Below are positions 7,615-15,464 of a DNA stretch of 64,000 nt, piece by piece; position 1 is the stretch's first letter; each line of letters starts with the position of its first letter. Position numbers and translations under genes: made by a program. The DNA comes from Acidobacteriota bacterium. GTDB taxonomy: Bacteria > Acidobacteriota > Blastocatellia > Pyrinomonadales > Pyrinomonadaceae. Location: contig JADKBM010000011.1 in NCBI GenBank assembly GCA_016715115.1, positions 806,001 through 870,000 on the forward strand. Direction: 5' to 3'. The notes beneath the pieces are model-generated. The model was given only the letters and a program-made list of their open reading frames with translations. It had not been told where the DNA came from and made no database searches.

Positions 7615-8778
7615 CTAGACTCCCGACGCCGCTCCGAGGGCGTCCGTCCTCAACTTCTCGGCCTTATCGGTCACTTCCCACGTGAATTCGTTGTCGGTTC
7701 TTCCGAAATGGCCGAATTTCGCGGTCTGTTTGTAGATCGGGCGACGCAGCTGGAGCGCCTCGATGATGTCGCTCGGCGTCAGCTTGAAATTGTTGCGGAC
7801 GATCTCCGAAAGCTTTTCGTCTTCGACCCGCCCCGTTCCGTGCGTGTCTACGAGAACCGAAACAGGTTCCGCCACCCCGATCGCGTATGCCAGCTGGACC
7901 GTGCATTTTTCGGCGAGTCCGGCGGCGACGATGTTCTTCGCAATGTAGCGCGCCATGTAAGCCGCCGAACGGTCGACCTTCGTCGGATCCTTGCCCGAAA
8001 ACGCGCCGCCCCCGTGCGGTGCGTAGCCGCCGTAGGTGTCAACGATGATCTTGCGTCCGGTCAGTCCGGCGTCACCCATCGGGCCGCCGACGACGAAACG
8101 TCCGGTCGGATTGATGTGATATTTCGTATTTTCGTCAAGCAGTTCCGGCGCGACGGTTGTCTTTATGATCTTCTCCATAACGTCAGCCCGAAGTTGCTCG
8201 GTCGTCACGTCATCGGAATGCTGGGACGAAATGACAACCGCCTCGCAGCGGAACGGTCGTCCGTCACGATACTCGATCGTCACCTGGGATTTTCCATCCG
8301 GCCGAAGATACGGGAGTTCCCCCGAACGGCGCGAATCCGACAAGCGCTTCGTCAGATTATGAGCGAGTTGGATCGGAAGCGGCATCAGTTCCGGAGTTTC
8401 GTTGCACGCAAACCCGAACATAAGTCCCTGGTCGCCGGCGCCGCCGGTATCGACGCCCTGCGAAATGTCCGGCGACTGCGTTCCGACGGCGTCGATGACG
8501 CTCAAGGTGTTGCAGTCGTAACCGTACGACGCATCGTTGTAGCCGATGTCGTCGATCGTGTCGCGGACGATCTTCTTGTAATTGACAGACGCATTCGTCG
8601 TGATCTCTCCGGCGATGACCGCGAGACCGGTCGTGACGAGCGTTTCGCAAGCCACGCGTCCCATCGGATCCTGTTCGAGGATCGCGTCGAGAACCGCATC
8701 GGAGATCTGATCGGCGATCTTGTCCGGATGGCCTTCCGTAACGGATTCGGAAGTGAATAAAAAGTTAGCGTTGCTCAA
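7615..8778 (-). CDS. metK: S-adenosylmethionine synthetase
   Basis: A 387-residue methionine adenosyltransferase making SAM from methionine and ATP in the cytoplasm. Family signatures are ESVTEGHPDKIADQISDAVL near the N-terminus, GAGDQGLMFGFACNET, and GGGAFSGKDPTKVDRSAAYM. Length is normal. The start is a TTG at 8776-8778, preceded on the minus strand by AAGGAGC at about 11 bases. It has its own terminator and lies upstream of ahcY. I looked for a SAM-responsive leader before the start and saw no recognisable riboswitch in the roughly 120 bases available. Confidence 0.95.
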   Translation of the reverse strand: MSNANFLFTSESVTEGHPDKIADQISDAVLDAILEQDPMGRVACETLVTTGLAVIAGEITTNASVNYKKIVRDTIDDIGYNDASYGYDCNTLSVIDAVGTQSPDISQGVDTGGAGDQGLMFGFACNETPELMPLPIQLAHNLTKRLSDSRRSGELPYLRPDGKSQVTIEYRDGRPFRCEAVVISSQHSDDVTTEQLRADVMEKIIKTTVAPELLDENTKYHINPTGRFVVGGPMGDAGLTGRKIIVDTYGGYAPHGGGAFSGKDPTKVDRSAAYMARYIAKNIVAAGLAEKCTVQLAYAIGVAEPVSVLVDTHGTGRVEDEKLSEIVRNNFKLTPSDIIEALQLRRPIYKQTAKFGHFGRTDNEFTWEVTDKAEKLRTDALGAASGV

Positions 8779-9122
8779 GTTATTTAAAGCTCCTTTCCTT
8801 AGAGAAAAATATTTTATTCAGGTTAGAATAACAAAACCAAAATTTTAACTTCTTAGGATGAAAGTGTCAAAAGGGCCGGGTTTACAAAAACGATTCGAAA
8901 GCCGTGGGTACGAGCCCGAATGACCAAATCGGGGAATTCAACCCGGTTCGCCGCGAAAAATTACCCGAAGCGCGGAACACGGAGGGCGAAATTCACCAAA
9001 AACGGCGCTCTTTTCGGTCCGCACCGACGGGTACGGTTATTGCGGGTTGCTTTTCGGTATATCAGAAAAACTCTGCCGCTGGATTGGATTTCGTCGCGGC
9101 TAGTTTCAAAGGGGTGGCTCAG
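8779..9122. other. Divergent intergenic region metK / response regulator
   Basis: This 344-base stretch separates metK (minus) from the response regulator (plus). The left part (8779-8860) is AT-rich and probably holds the metK promoter. An open frame from 8904 runs into the response regulator, but its product has no recognisable domain, while a good AAAGGGG site at 9108-9114 precedes the ATG at 9123, so I treat 8904-9122 as untranslated. I see no sigma-54 type -24/-12 element. Confidence 0.5.
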
Positions 9123-10523
9123 ATGAATGAAAAGATATTGGTCGTCGACGACGAACGTCTCATCCGCTGGACTCTCAGCGAAGCCTTGCGCGGCTGGGGT
9201 TATCAAACGCTTGAGGCGGCGAACGTACGCGGCGCGCGTGAGATCATAGAAACCGAGCATCCGTCGGTGACCCTTCTCGACATTAACCTTCCGGACGGAT
9301 CCGGTCTCGATCTCCTTCGCGAGATCAAGACCGCGCATCCGGACTCGGTAGTGATAATGATCACCGCGAACGTGCTCGTCGACGATACCATCGCGGCGCT
9401 TCGGGCCGGGGCATACGACTTCATCGGCAAACCGCTCAATCTCGATGAGATCCGCCTGGCGATTCGGAATTCGATCGAAACGCGCGAGCTCCGCACAACG
9501 TTGATGCGGTTTCAGAATGAGCGTTCGAAGGATTTCGGGTTCGACCAGATCATCGGCGACTCCCCGGCAATGACAGAGATGAAATCGCTCGCCGAAAAGG
9601 TCGCGGCGAGCGGTGTTTCGAGCGTTCTCCTTCAAGGGGAGTCCGGGACGGGCAAGGACCTGGTCGCCAAGGCGATTCATTTTGCATCGGGACGCGCGGC
9701 GCGGCCGTTTGTCGCCATCAACTGCGCCGCGATTCCCGGAACCTTGATGGAGTCCGAGTTGTTCGGCTACGAAAAGGGTGCGTTCACCGATGCCAAGTCC
9801 CGAAAGGAGGGGCTCTTTGAGCAGGCCGAGGGCGGAACGCTCTTTCTCGACGAGATCGGCGAGATCGACCTCTCGCTTCAGGCAAAACTCCTGCGCGTTC
9901 TCGAAGAAGGGAACTTTCGGAGGGTCGGCGGTTTGAAGGATCTCAACCTCAACGTCCGCGTGATCGCCGCATCGAATCGCGATTTGCGGGAAGAAAGCGA
10001 AACCGGACACTTTCGGCTCGACCTCTATTATCGCCTCTCGATCATCCAGCTTGATATCCCGCCGCTCCGATCGCGCGGGCAGGATGTCCTGCGCCTCGCG
10101 GCGCATTTTATCGAAACGCTCGGCACGCGTCCGGGAGGTCCGAAAAAACTCTCGCGAGAGGCGGAGAAAGCCTTTGTCAATTACACCTGGCGCGGCAACG
10201 TGCGCGAACTCCGAAACGCCATTGAACGTGCGATGATCCTTGAAGACGGTGACGAGATTACGCTCCGTTATCTGCCTAAGGATCTGCTTGAGTCGAACCG
10301 TTCGCAATCCGGATTGAATGCCGGCGTCGAACGCGCCGTCGGGCGCTACATCTCGTTTCCGCCCGAAGGCCTGCCGCTCGACGAGGTCGAGCATTTGCTC
10401 ATCGAGAAGGCTTTGGCGCAAACCGGCGGGAATGTCACGCGTGCCGGAGAGCTCCTGGGAATCTCGAGGGATCGTGTTCGATATCACCTCAAAAAAATGC
10501 GACGTCCGCCAGTAAATGTCTGA
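9123..10523 (+). CDS. Sigma-54-dependent response regulator, NtrC family
   Basis: A 466-residue transcription activator. The receiver domain (1-120) has the acidic pair D9-D10, phospho-acceptor D53 in LLDINLPDGSG and Lys103 in GKPLN. The AAA+ domain (about 140-370) has Walker A GESGTGKD, the sigma-54 contact loop as GAFTDA (219-224), where the common form is GAFTGA, Walker B GGTLFLDEIGEID, and YYRLSIIQLDIPPLR. A Fis-type helix-turn-helix ends the protein (GGNVTRAGELLGISRDRVRYHLKKM). The gene overlaps the histidine kinase gene by 8 bases, so the two form a two-component system. Its regulon is not evident from the sequence. Confidence 0.92.
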   Translation: MNEKILVVDDERLIRWTLSEALRGWGYQTLEAANVRGAREIIETEHPSVTLLDINLPDGSGLDLLREIKTAHPDSVVIMITANVLVDDTIAALRAGAYDFIGKPLNLDEIRLAIRNSIETRELRTTLMRFQNERSKDFGFDQIIGDSPAMTEMKSLAEKVAASGVSSVLLQGESGTGKDLVAKAIHFASGRAARPFVAINCAAIPGTLMESELFGYEKGAFTDAKSRKEGLFEQAEGGTLFLDEIGEIDLSLQAKLLRVLEEGNFRRVGGLKDLNLNVRVIAASNRDLREESETGHFRLDLYYRLSIIQLDIPPLRSRGQDVLRLAAHFIETLGTRPGGPKKLSREAEKAFVNYTWRGNVRELRNAIERAMILEDGDEITLRYLPKDLLESNRSQSGLNAGVERAVGRYISFPPEGLPLDEVEHLLIEKALAQTGGNVTRAGELLGISRDRVRYHLKKMRRPPVNV

Positions 10524-12351
10524 AAATGATCCATTTCTGAACGAGCTGCACGATTTGCACGCACCGCTCGATGTTCCACTCGTCGTGTCGATCACGGATG
10601 CGCGCGGCGTGATCACGCACGTGAACGACCGATTCTGCGAGTTGTCGGGCTATCGGCGCGACGAGTTGGTTGGTAAGACGCACGCCACCATCAATTCCGG
10701 GTTTCATTCGAAGACCTTTTTTAGGGACCTTTGGAGGAGCATCAGGCGCGGGCACACGTGGCGCGGCGAGGTGCGCAACCGTGCGAAAAACGGGGAGTTT
10801 TTCTGGCTCGACACGACGATCATCCCGTTCCTCGATGAAGACGGTGCGGCCGTGAAGTTCCTGTCGGTACGAAGCGACATCACTGCCCGTAAATCCGGCG
10901 AGCAGGCATCTTCCCAGGAATTGATCCGTCGGCTGGCGCGTGAAGAGAAACAGAAAACGGGAATCCTTGAGAGCCTCAGCGAAGCATTCATCTCGCTCGA
11001 CCGCGATTTTCGCTGCATCTACATCAATCCGGCCGCCGAGCGATACCTGGGAAGCACGATCGAACAGCTTCGCGGCCGCGATATGTGGGAGGTGTTCCCG
11101 GATGCGGTCGGAACGCGGTTCGAACGGGAGTTCCGGAAAGCGATGGCAAAGCGGGAGGAAATCGTTTTCGAGGAATTCTATAAGCCAAACGGAAGTTGGC
11201 TGGAATTGAGGGCGTTTCCCTGGGAAGACGGACTTGCCATATTCTACCGGGACGTGACTGGAAGAAAGCGGGCCGAGGAACTGATACGCGAGAAGAATCA
11301 GCTCCTCGAGCAGACGTACGACGCCATTTTCATATGGAACCCGGACGAGGGCATCGTTTCCTGGAACGCCAATGCCGAGAAGCTTTACGGCTATACCGCC
11401 GCCGAAGCGATCGGACGGGAAGTCAGGGAACTGCTCAAGACCGAATATCCGACGTCGTTCCGGCAATTCGTCGCCGATCTCGGCAGGAACGGGTTTTGGG
11501 AAGGCGAGCTGATCCAAACGACGCGCACCGGCGAAAATGTGATCGTCGAAAGCCGCCAGCACGTGATGCGGCACGACGAGAGCCGTTTGACGGTGATCGA
11601 AACCTCCCGCGACGTCACGGACAGGCGACGTCTCGAGTCGAAGCTGTCGCGTTCGGCCAAACTGGCGCTTGTCGGCGAACTTGCGGCCGGACTGGCGCAC
11701 GAGATCAAAAACCCGCTCGCCGGGATCAAGGGAGTCGTCGACATCCTTCTCGAGCGGCGGCGGGCCGTCAAATCGGACGAATCGGAGATCTTGGAGAGCG
11801 TTCGAAGCGAGATCGACAGGATCGACCGTACCGTCAGGATGCTTCTGCGGAATTCGAGGCCGAAACCGGTCGAGATCAGGCGCGCCGCTCTCGATGACAC
11901 GATCAGACGTGCCGTCAAACTCGCGTCGTATCAGTTTCACCAACAGCGGAGCGGCGCGGAACCGATTCGCCTCGTACTTCCCGAGAATCATCTTTTGGTG
12001 CCGCACGACGAGTCAAGCATAGAGGATGCCGTTCTGAACCTGATCCTGAATGCCGGCGACGCGATCGGCGACCGTCCGAACGGGCTGATGACGGTTGCAC
12101 TCGAATCTGACGGCAAGGCCGCGTTGATCAGTGTGTCCGACAACGGGTGCGGAATCGAAACCGCAAAACACGACGAGATATTTCTACCGTTCAAGACCTC
12201 GAAGAACGACGGCACAGGGCTCGGACTTACCGCGGTCAAGCGAATCGCACGCGCGCACGGTGGCGATTGCGCCGTCGAATCGGTTCCGGGGAAGGGCTCG
12301 ACATTTACGATCATTCTTCCGCTTGGCGAAAACACGCCACGCGTCCGTTGA
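10516..12351 (+). CDS. PAS-domain sensor histidine kinase, NtrB-like
   Basis: A 611-residue sensor with no membrane segment, hence cytosolic. Three PAS-type domains follow each other: about 20-130 (ITDARGVITHVNDRFCELSG, ending SDITARK), 145-260 (SLDRDFRCIYINPAAERYLG) and 265-385 (FIWNPDEGIVSWNANAEKLY). The dimerisation and phosphoacceptor region has His395 in ELAAGLAHEIKNPL. The ATPase domain shows LNLILNAGDAI, VSDNGCGI, FKTSKNDGTGLGL and GKGSTFTI. It overlaps the response regulator gene and is its obvious partner. The first PAS has the NDRFCELSGY type seen in FAD or heme PAS sensors, but no cofactor can be assigned. Confidence 0.92.
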   Translation: MSENDPFLNELHDLHAPLDVPLVVSITDARGVITHVNDRFCELSGYRRDELVGKTHATINSGFHSKTFFRDLWRSIRRGHTWRGEVRNRAKNGEFFWLDTTIIPFLDEDGAAVKFLSVRSDITARKSGEQASSQELIRRLAREEKQKTGILESLSEAFISLDRDFRCIYINPAAERYLGSTIEQLRGRDMWEVFPDAVGTRFEREFRKAMAKREEIVFEEFYKPNGSWLELRAFPWEDGLAIFYRDVTGRKRAEELIREKNQLLEQTYDAIFIWNPDEGIVSWNANAEKLYGYTAAEAIGREVRELLKTEYPTSFRQFVADLGRNGFWEGELIQTTRTGENVIVESRQHVMRHDESRLTVIETSRDVTDRRRLESKLSRSAKLALVGELAAGLAHEIKNPLAGIKGVVDILLERRRAVKSDESEILESVRSEIDRIDRTVRMLLRNSRPKPVEIRRAALDDTIRRAVKLASYQFHQQRSGAEPIRLVLPENHLLVPHDESSIEDAVLNLILNAGDAIGDRPNGLMTVALESDGKAALISVSDNGCGIETAKHDEIFLPFKTSKNDGTGLGLTAVKRIARAHGGDCAVESVPGKGSTFTIILPLGENTPRVR

Positions 12352-12458
12352 CGTTGTCGGAGTCGGCGCTCGCTTCGGAAGCGGACCGGGAAACATCGAA
12401 GAGGCGAACGAAAAAAAACTCACAGGCCGGCCTGGATTCCGGTTCCACTGGAAAAACT

Positions 12459-13184
12459 ATGAAAATTGAGGAAATTGCATATCACAGGACGGAACTGGGC
12501 GAACTCGTGCTTCGCCGGCGGATCGAACCAAGACTCGGAGACCTTGAGATATTCGAGGTCAAACTCGGTGACGAGTTTCTGATGTCAAGCCTTTTCACGA
12601 ACGGGGAGGAAGAGCTGTCGGCGCTCGGGCTGGCCGGACTGGCAGGTGGACTCGACGTGGTTGTCGGCGGTCTCGGGCTCGGCTACACTGCGGTCGCCGC
12701 ATTGCGAAACGAGAAAGTTCGTTCGTTGCTGGTGATCGACAAGTTTCAGGAAGTCATAGACTGGCATTTGAACGGACTCGTGCCGCTCGGCGAGGTGTTG
12801 GCCGGCGACCAACGGTGTGAATTGCGTGCCGGCGACTTCTTTGCGCTGGCGCGAACCGGTTTCGACGCCGCCGATCCGGAGCGGCGGTTCGACGCGGTTC
12901 TGCTCGACATCGATCATTCACCGGAGCATTATCTCGATGAAACGAACCGTTCGTTCTACGGCACCGAAGGTTTGAACGCGCTTCGCGGGCAGTTAAAGTC
13001 CGAGGGTGTTTTCGCGCTCTGGTCCAACGATCCCTCCGACGGTAAGTTCATTGATCATCTCCGGTTCGTTTTCGGTGAGGCGTCCGGTCACGACATCGAA
13101 TTCGCGAATCCTTACACGAATTCGGTCTCGGTCAATTCCGTATACATTGCGAGAAACCGGACGCAAACCCCGGTGTTGCGATAG
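12459..13184 (+). CDS. Spermidine synthase-like class I methyltransferase-fold protein
   Basis: A 241-residue protein with a nucleotide-binding glycine motif VVVGGLGLGYTAVAAL (about 65-80) and a following acidic segment LVIDKFQEVIDWHL, the usual class I SAM-binding pattern. FDAVLLDIDHSPEHYL and FYGTEGLNALRGQLKSEGVFALWSNDPS resemble the spermidine synthase family. The open frame extends upstream into the kinase gene, but the ATG at 12459 starts the recognisable protein. It lies 107 bases after the kinase gene on the same strand. Whether it transfers aminopropyl or methyl groups cannot be told from sequence. Confidence 0.75.
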   Translation: MKIEEIAYHRTELGELVLRRRIEPRLGDLEIFEVKLGDEFLMSSLFTNGEEELSALGLAGLAGGLDVVVGGLGLGYTAVAALRNEKVRSLLVIDKFQEVIDWHLNGLVPLGEVLAGDQRCELRAGDFFALARTGFDAADPERRFDAVLLDIDHSPEHYLDETNRSFYGTEGLNALRGQLKSEGVFALWSNDPSDGKFIDHLRFVFGEASGHDIEFANPYTNSVSVNSVYIARNRTQTPVLR

Positions 13185-13498
13185 CGCGGCACGCGTGAAG
13201 CGGGACAAAGGGATGTAGAGGCCCTCTGGCGTGCGTCCGATAACGTATCAACGGAATTGGGTAAAATTACCCGATCGGGCGGAGGGAAATCCCCAAAGAA
13301 TCGTTGAACCAAGCCGACTGTGTACCATAAGCTGTTGTGTCTGAACGTCTTGTCAGTATCTTGGACGATGGAACGCAAGTTGCCCTTGAATGAGAACGGA
13401 AGGCAACAAATTGGACTGACGGGGCGCGGGACGGATCGCCGGGAACGGCGGTCCGTCCCGGACGGGAGGCAAGAATTCCGGCCCGCTGGAGGTGAAAT
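13185..13498. other. Structured leader region upstream of the small ORF and CBS gene
   Basis: This 314-base stretch has no convincing gene but several symmetric elements. GGGTAA-AA-TTACCC lies at 13259-13272. A strong hairpin at 13428-13459 pairs 14 bases (13 Watson-Crick and one G-U) around a GGAA loop, a GNRA tetraloop. GCACGC (about 13190) and GCGTGC (about 13229) can also pair around a small AGAG-gcc-CTCT hairpin. No T-run follows the 14-bp hairpin, and it sits 40 bases before the small ORF, so it would be part of its leader. Confidence 0.5.
13428..13459 (+). promoter_or_regulatory. 14-bp GNRA-capped hairpin
   Basis: Arm 13428-13441 (starting GGGACGGATC) pairs with arm 13446-13459 (ending GTCCGTCCC), leaving the tetraloop GGAA. 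One position is a G-U wobble, every other pair is Watson-Crick. It is followed by GGACGGGAGG and not by T residues, so it is not a standard terminator. A role in mRNA stability or control of the downstream genes is inferred. Confidence 0.5.
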
Positions 13499-13633
13499 AT
13501 GAGCAAGATCCTGAATGTCGTGATGATACTCGTTTCACTCGCTTTCGTAATGTATTTGAACCGAACCCGAGAAGTTGGAATTCGGAGACCGGCGAGGCGT
13601 CTGGTTCGTTACGGCCATCCCGTGTTGAGATAA
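13499..13633 (+). CDS. Tiny single-helix membrane protein (44 residues)
   Basis: ATG at 13499 and TAA at 13631-13633 give a 44-residue product. It begins MSKILNVVMILVSLAFVMYL, one membrane helix, then a very basic tail (NRTREVGIRRPARRLVRYG). The start is preceded by TGGAGGTGAAAT, an almost ideal ribosome binding site, nearly the same as the TGGAGG before the CBS gene 25 bases downstream. The site, the membrane profile and the spacing argue that it is translated and cotranscribed with the CBS gene. No family is recognised; the positive-inside rule puts the basic tail in the cytoplasm. Confidence 0.55.
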   Translation: MSKILNVVMILVSLAFVMYLNRTREVGIRRPARRLVRYGHPVLR

Positions 13634-13657
13634 CAGTATTCCCTGGAGGTAAATGCT

Positions 13658-14089
13658 ATGAGAATCGGAGAAATAATGACTGCGGATCCGGCGTACGTAA
13701 CCGTCGACACGAGTTTGCACCAGGTGGCGCAATTGATGGCGGACCGTGACTGCGGGATCGTCCCGGTGATCGAAACGGCTGAGCGAAGAAAGCCGGTCGG
13801 CGTGATCACCGACCGCGATCTCGCCCTGCGGACGATCGCCCACAACAAGAATCCGCTGCATATGATCGCCGGCGAAGTGATGACCGAGATGGTCGTCACG
13901 GTCGAGGCGGACGCGTCGGTCGAGGAATGCGTGCGTTTGATGGAAACGAACCGCATTCGTCGGGTGTTCGTGGTCGACCAGAATGGCAACCTTGAAGGCG
14001 TCGTGGCGCAGGCCGACATCGCCCGGCACGCGCCGGCCGTTGCGACTGCCGGCCTTCTGAAGGACCTGTCGGCCAAAGCGATCGCATAG
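13658..14089 (+). CDS. CBS-domain pair protein
   Basis: A 143-residue protein made of two CBS motifs. The first runs about 1-65 (MRIGEIMTADPAYVTVDTSL, with CGIVPVIE and VGVITDRDLALR) and the second about 70-130 (VMTEMVVTVEADASVEECVR, with RIRRVFVVDQNGNLEGVVAQ). Such stand-alone pairs bind adenine nucleotides and act as energy or redox sensors. A TGGAGG ribosome site precedes the ATG. It lies between a tiny membrane ORF and a zinc alcohol dehydrogenase gene 21 bases downstream, so it may regulate the enzyme or respond to the same stress. The partner is inferred from position only. Confidence 0.88.
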   Translation: MRIGEIMTADPAYVTVDTSLHQVAQLMADRDCGIVPVIETAERRKPVGVITDRDLALRTIAHNKNPLHMIAGEVMTEMVVTVEADASVEECVRLMETNRIRRVFVVDQNGNLEGVVAQADIARHAPAVATAGLLKDLSAKAIA

Positions 14090-14110
14090 AGGGTGGAATC
14101 GGTTCAAAAA

Positions 14111-15157
14111 ATGCAGGCGTACGTGCTTGGCGCGGCCGGTAGGGTCGAAGACCGGCCGTTACGCCTTTTGCGCGTGAGAATTCCGCGCGCCGAAACGGAC
14201 GAGGTACTTGTTCGGGTGACGGCGTGCGGGATTTGCCGAACGGATCTGCATATCTGCGAAGGAGATCTTGAAAGGCGCCGCGAACACATCATTCCCGGGC
14301 ATCAGGTTGTCGGGCGGGTTGCCGAATGCGGAACCTCGGCAGGGAAGTTCGCGATCGGCGAACGCGTCGGTATCGCCTGGCTCGGAAAGACCTGCGGCCG
14401 CTGCCGTTTCTGCATTGGCGGAAAGGAAAATCTGTGTGACGCTCCGGAGTTCAACGGCTGGACGCGCGACGGCGGGTTCGGCGAATACGTCGCCATACCG
14501 GAAAACTTCGTATACCGTATCCCGGACTCTTTTACCGACATCGAAGCCGCGCCTTTGCTTTGCGCCGGAATCATAGGCTACCGCTCGCTGCGCCTGACCG
14601 GAATCGATCGGGATTCCTGGGCCGGGGCGCGTCTCGGGATCTATGGATTCGGTGCCGCCGGGCATATCGCGATCCAGATCGCCCGCAAACGCGGCGCCGA
14701 GGTTTATGTCGCGACGCGCGATCGTGAACGCCATCAGGCGCTTGCGGTCGAACTCGGGGCCGTCTGGATCGGCGATACGTTTGAACGCCCGCCGGTGGAA
14801 CTCGACGCCGCGATCGTCTTTGCGCCGGCCGGCGAGATCGTCCCTGCGGCGCTTAAGGCGCTCGGAAAAGGCGGAAGCCTCGTTCTCGGCGGGATACATA
14901 TGTCGCCGATTCCGGAATTCGAGTACAAACTGATCTACGGCGAGCGGATCGTTCGCTCGGTGGCGAACAACACCCGGGCCGACGGCGAGGAATTTCTCAA
15001 TGAGGCAGCACAAGCCGGCGTCCGGACGCATACGCAGGTCTTCGCCTTCGACGAACTTCCCGAAGCGCTCATCGCCCTCAAACACGACGCCATCCGCGGC
15101 GCGGCCGTTCTGGAAGTCGATGAAACACCTGCACGGTTTCCAACATCGCCGAACTAA
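14111..15157 (+). CDS. Zinc-dependent alcohol dehydrogenase family protein
   Basis: A 348-residue medium-chain dehydrogenase. The catalytic zinc site includes CGICRTDLH, and PGHQVVGRV follows. The structural zinc loop is complete (CGRCRFCIGGKENLC). The NAD(P)-binding motif is IYGFGAAGHIAIQIA. This pattern matches the AdhP-like alcohol and aldehyde dehydrogenases. I chose the ATG at 14111 because MQAYVLGAAGRV aligns with the usual start; a GTG at 14093 is in frame but has poor spacing. The last 12 or so residues are encoded where the remains of an antitoxin gene begin in another frame, so the C-terminus may be altered. It follows the CBS gene and is probably cotranscribed. Confidence 0.9.
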   Translation: MQAYVLGAAGRVEDRPLRLLRVRIPRAETDEVLVRVTACGICRTDLHICEGDLERRREHIIPGHQVVGRVAECGTSAGKFAIGERVGIAWLGKTCGRCRFCIGGKENLCDAPEFNGWTRDGGFGEYVAIPENFVYRIPDSFTDIEAAPLLCAGIIGYRSLRLTGIDRDSWAGARLGIYGFGAAGHIAIQIARKRGAEVYVATRDRERHQALAVELGAVWIGDTFERPPVELDAAIVFAPAGEIVPAALKALGKGGSLVLGGIHMSPIPEFEYKLIYGERIVRSVANNTRADGEEFLNEAAQAGVRTHTQVFAFDELPEALIALKHDAIRGAAVLEVDETPARFPTSPN

Positions 15158-15360
15158 AAAGCAACTCAAGCGCGTTCTTGGAGCAGGTTCGCAATGGCGC
15201 GGAAATTATCGTCAAAAACCGAAACCGTCCGGTTGCCCGGCTAATGCGGCTTGCGGTTGGGGACGATTTGGACGCGGAAGAAGAGATTTTGGTTAATGCG
15301 TTTGCCGTTGGAAGCGAAGTCCGGCGCCCGGCGTTTATTTTGATATCATTAGAGAAATGA
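15124..15360 (+). pseudogene. Remnant of a Phd/YefM-type antitoxin gene
   Basis: Frame +1 relative to this interval reads TVSNIAELKSNSSAFLEQVR followed by NGAEIIVKNRNRPVARLM, a near-perfect match to the DNA-binding half of Phd/YefM antitoxins. An in-frame TGA at 15121 lies immediately upstream and there is no ATG, GTG or TTG before the motif; the first possible start is TTG at 15178, inside it. The C-terminal part (DDLDAEEEILVNAFAVGSEV) departs from the normal toxin-binding tail, and no PIN or RelE-type toxin follows. The start of the frame overlaps the 3' end of the alcohol dehydrogenase gene. I read it as a decayed antitoxin; expression of a short 60-residue form from TTG cannot be excluded. 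Confidence 0.65.
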
Positions 15361-15464
15361 TAAGGTCCGAGCGTGATGAGGACAAGTGCGATTGTTCCGG
15401 TTTGCGTCCGGCAGAATGCGGGTCAGAGGCCCGATTTTTGATGCGGTTACGGGTGAGGAAATCT

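Noticed and set aside
8779..8903. SAM riboswitch upstream of metK, or SAH riboswitch upstream of ahcY
   Set aside because: No recognisable conserved core or stem pattern; the ahcY upstream region is mostly heptamer repeat.
8904..9122. N-terminal extension of the response regulator
   Set aside because: No domain in the added 73 codons, and a good AAAGGGG site precedes the ATG at 9123 where the receiver domain begins.
8961..10616. Long minus-strand ORF of 551 codons opposite the response regulator
   Set aside because: Antisense to a gene with clear receiver, AAA+ and Fis domains; its product is rich in Arg and shows no domain. High GC codons leave the opposite frame open.
12147..12458. N-terminal extension of the spermidine-synthase-like gene
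   Set aside because: The extension overlaps the conserved ATPase end of the histidine kinase in another frame and has no domain.
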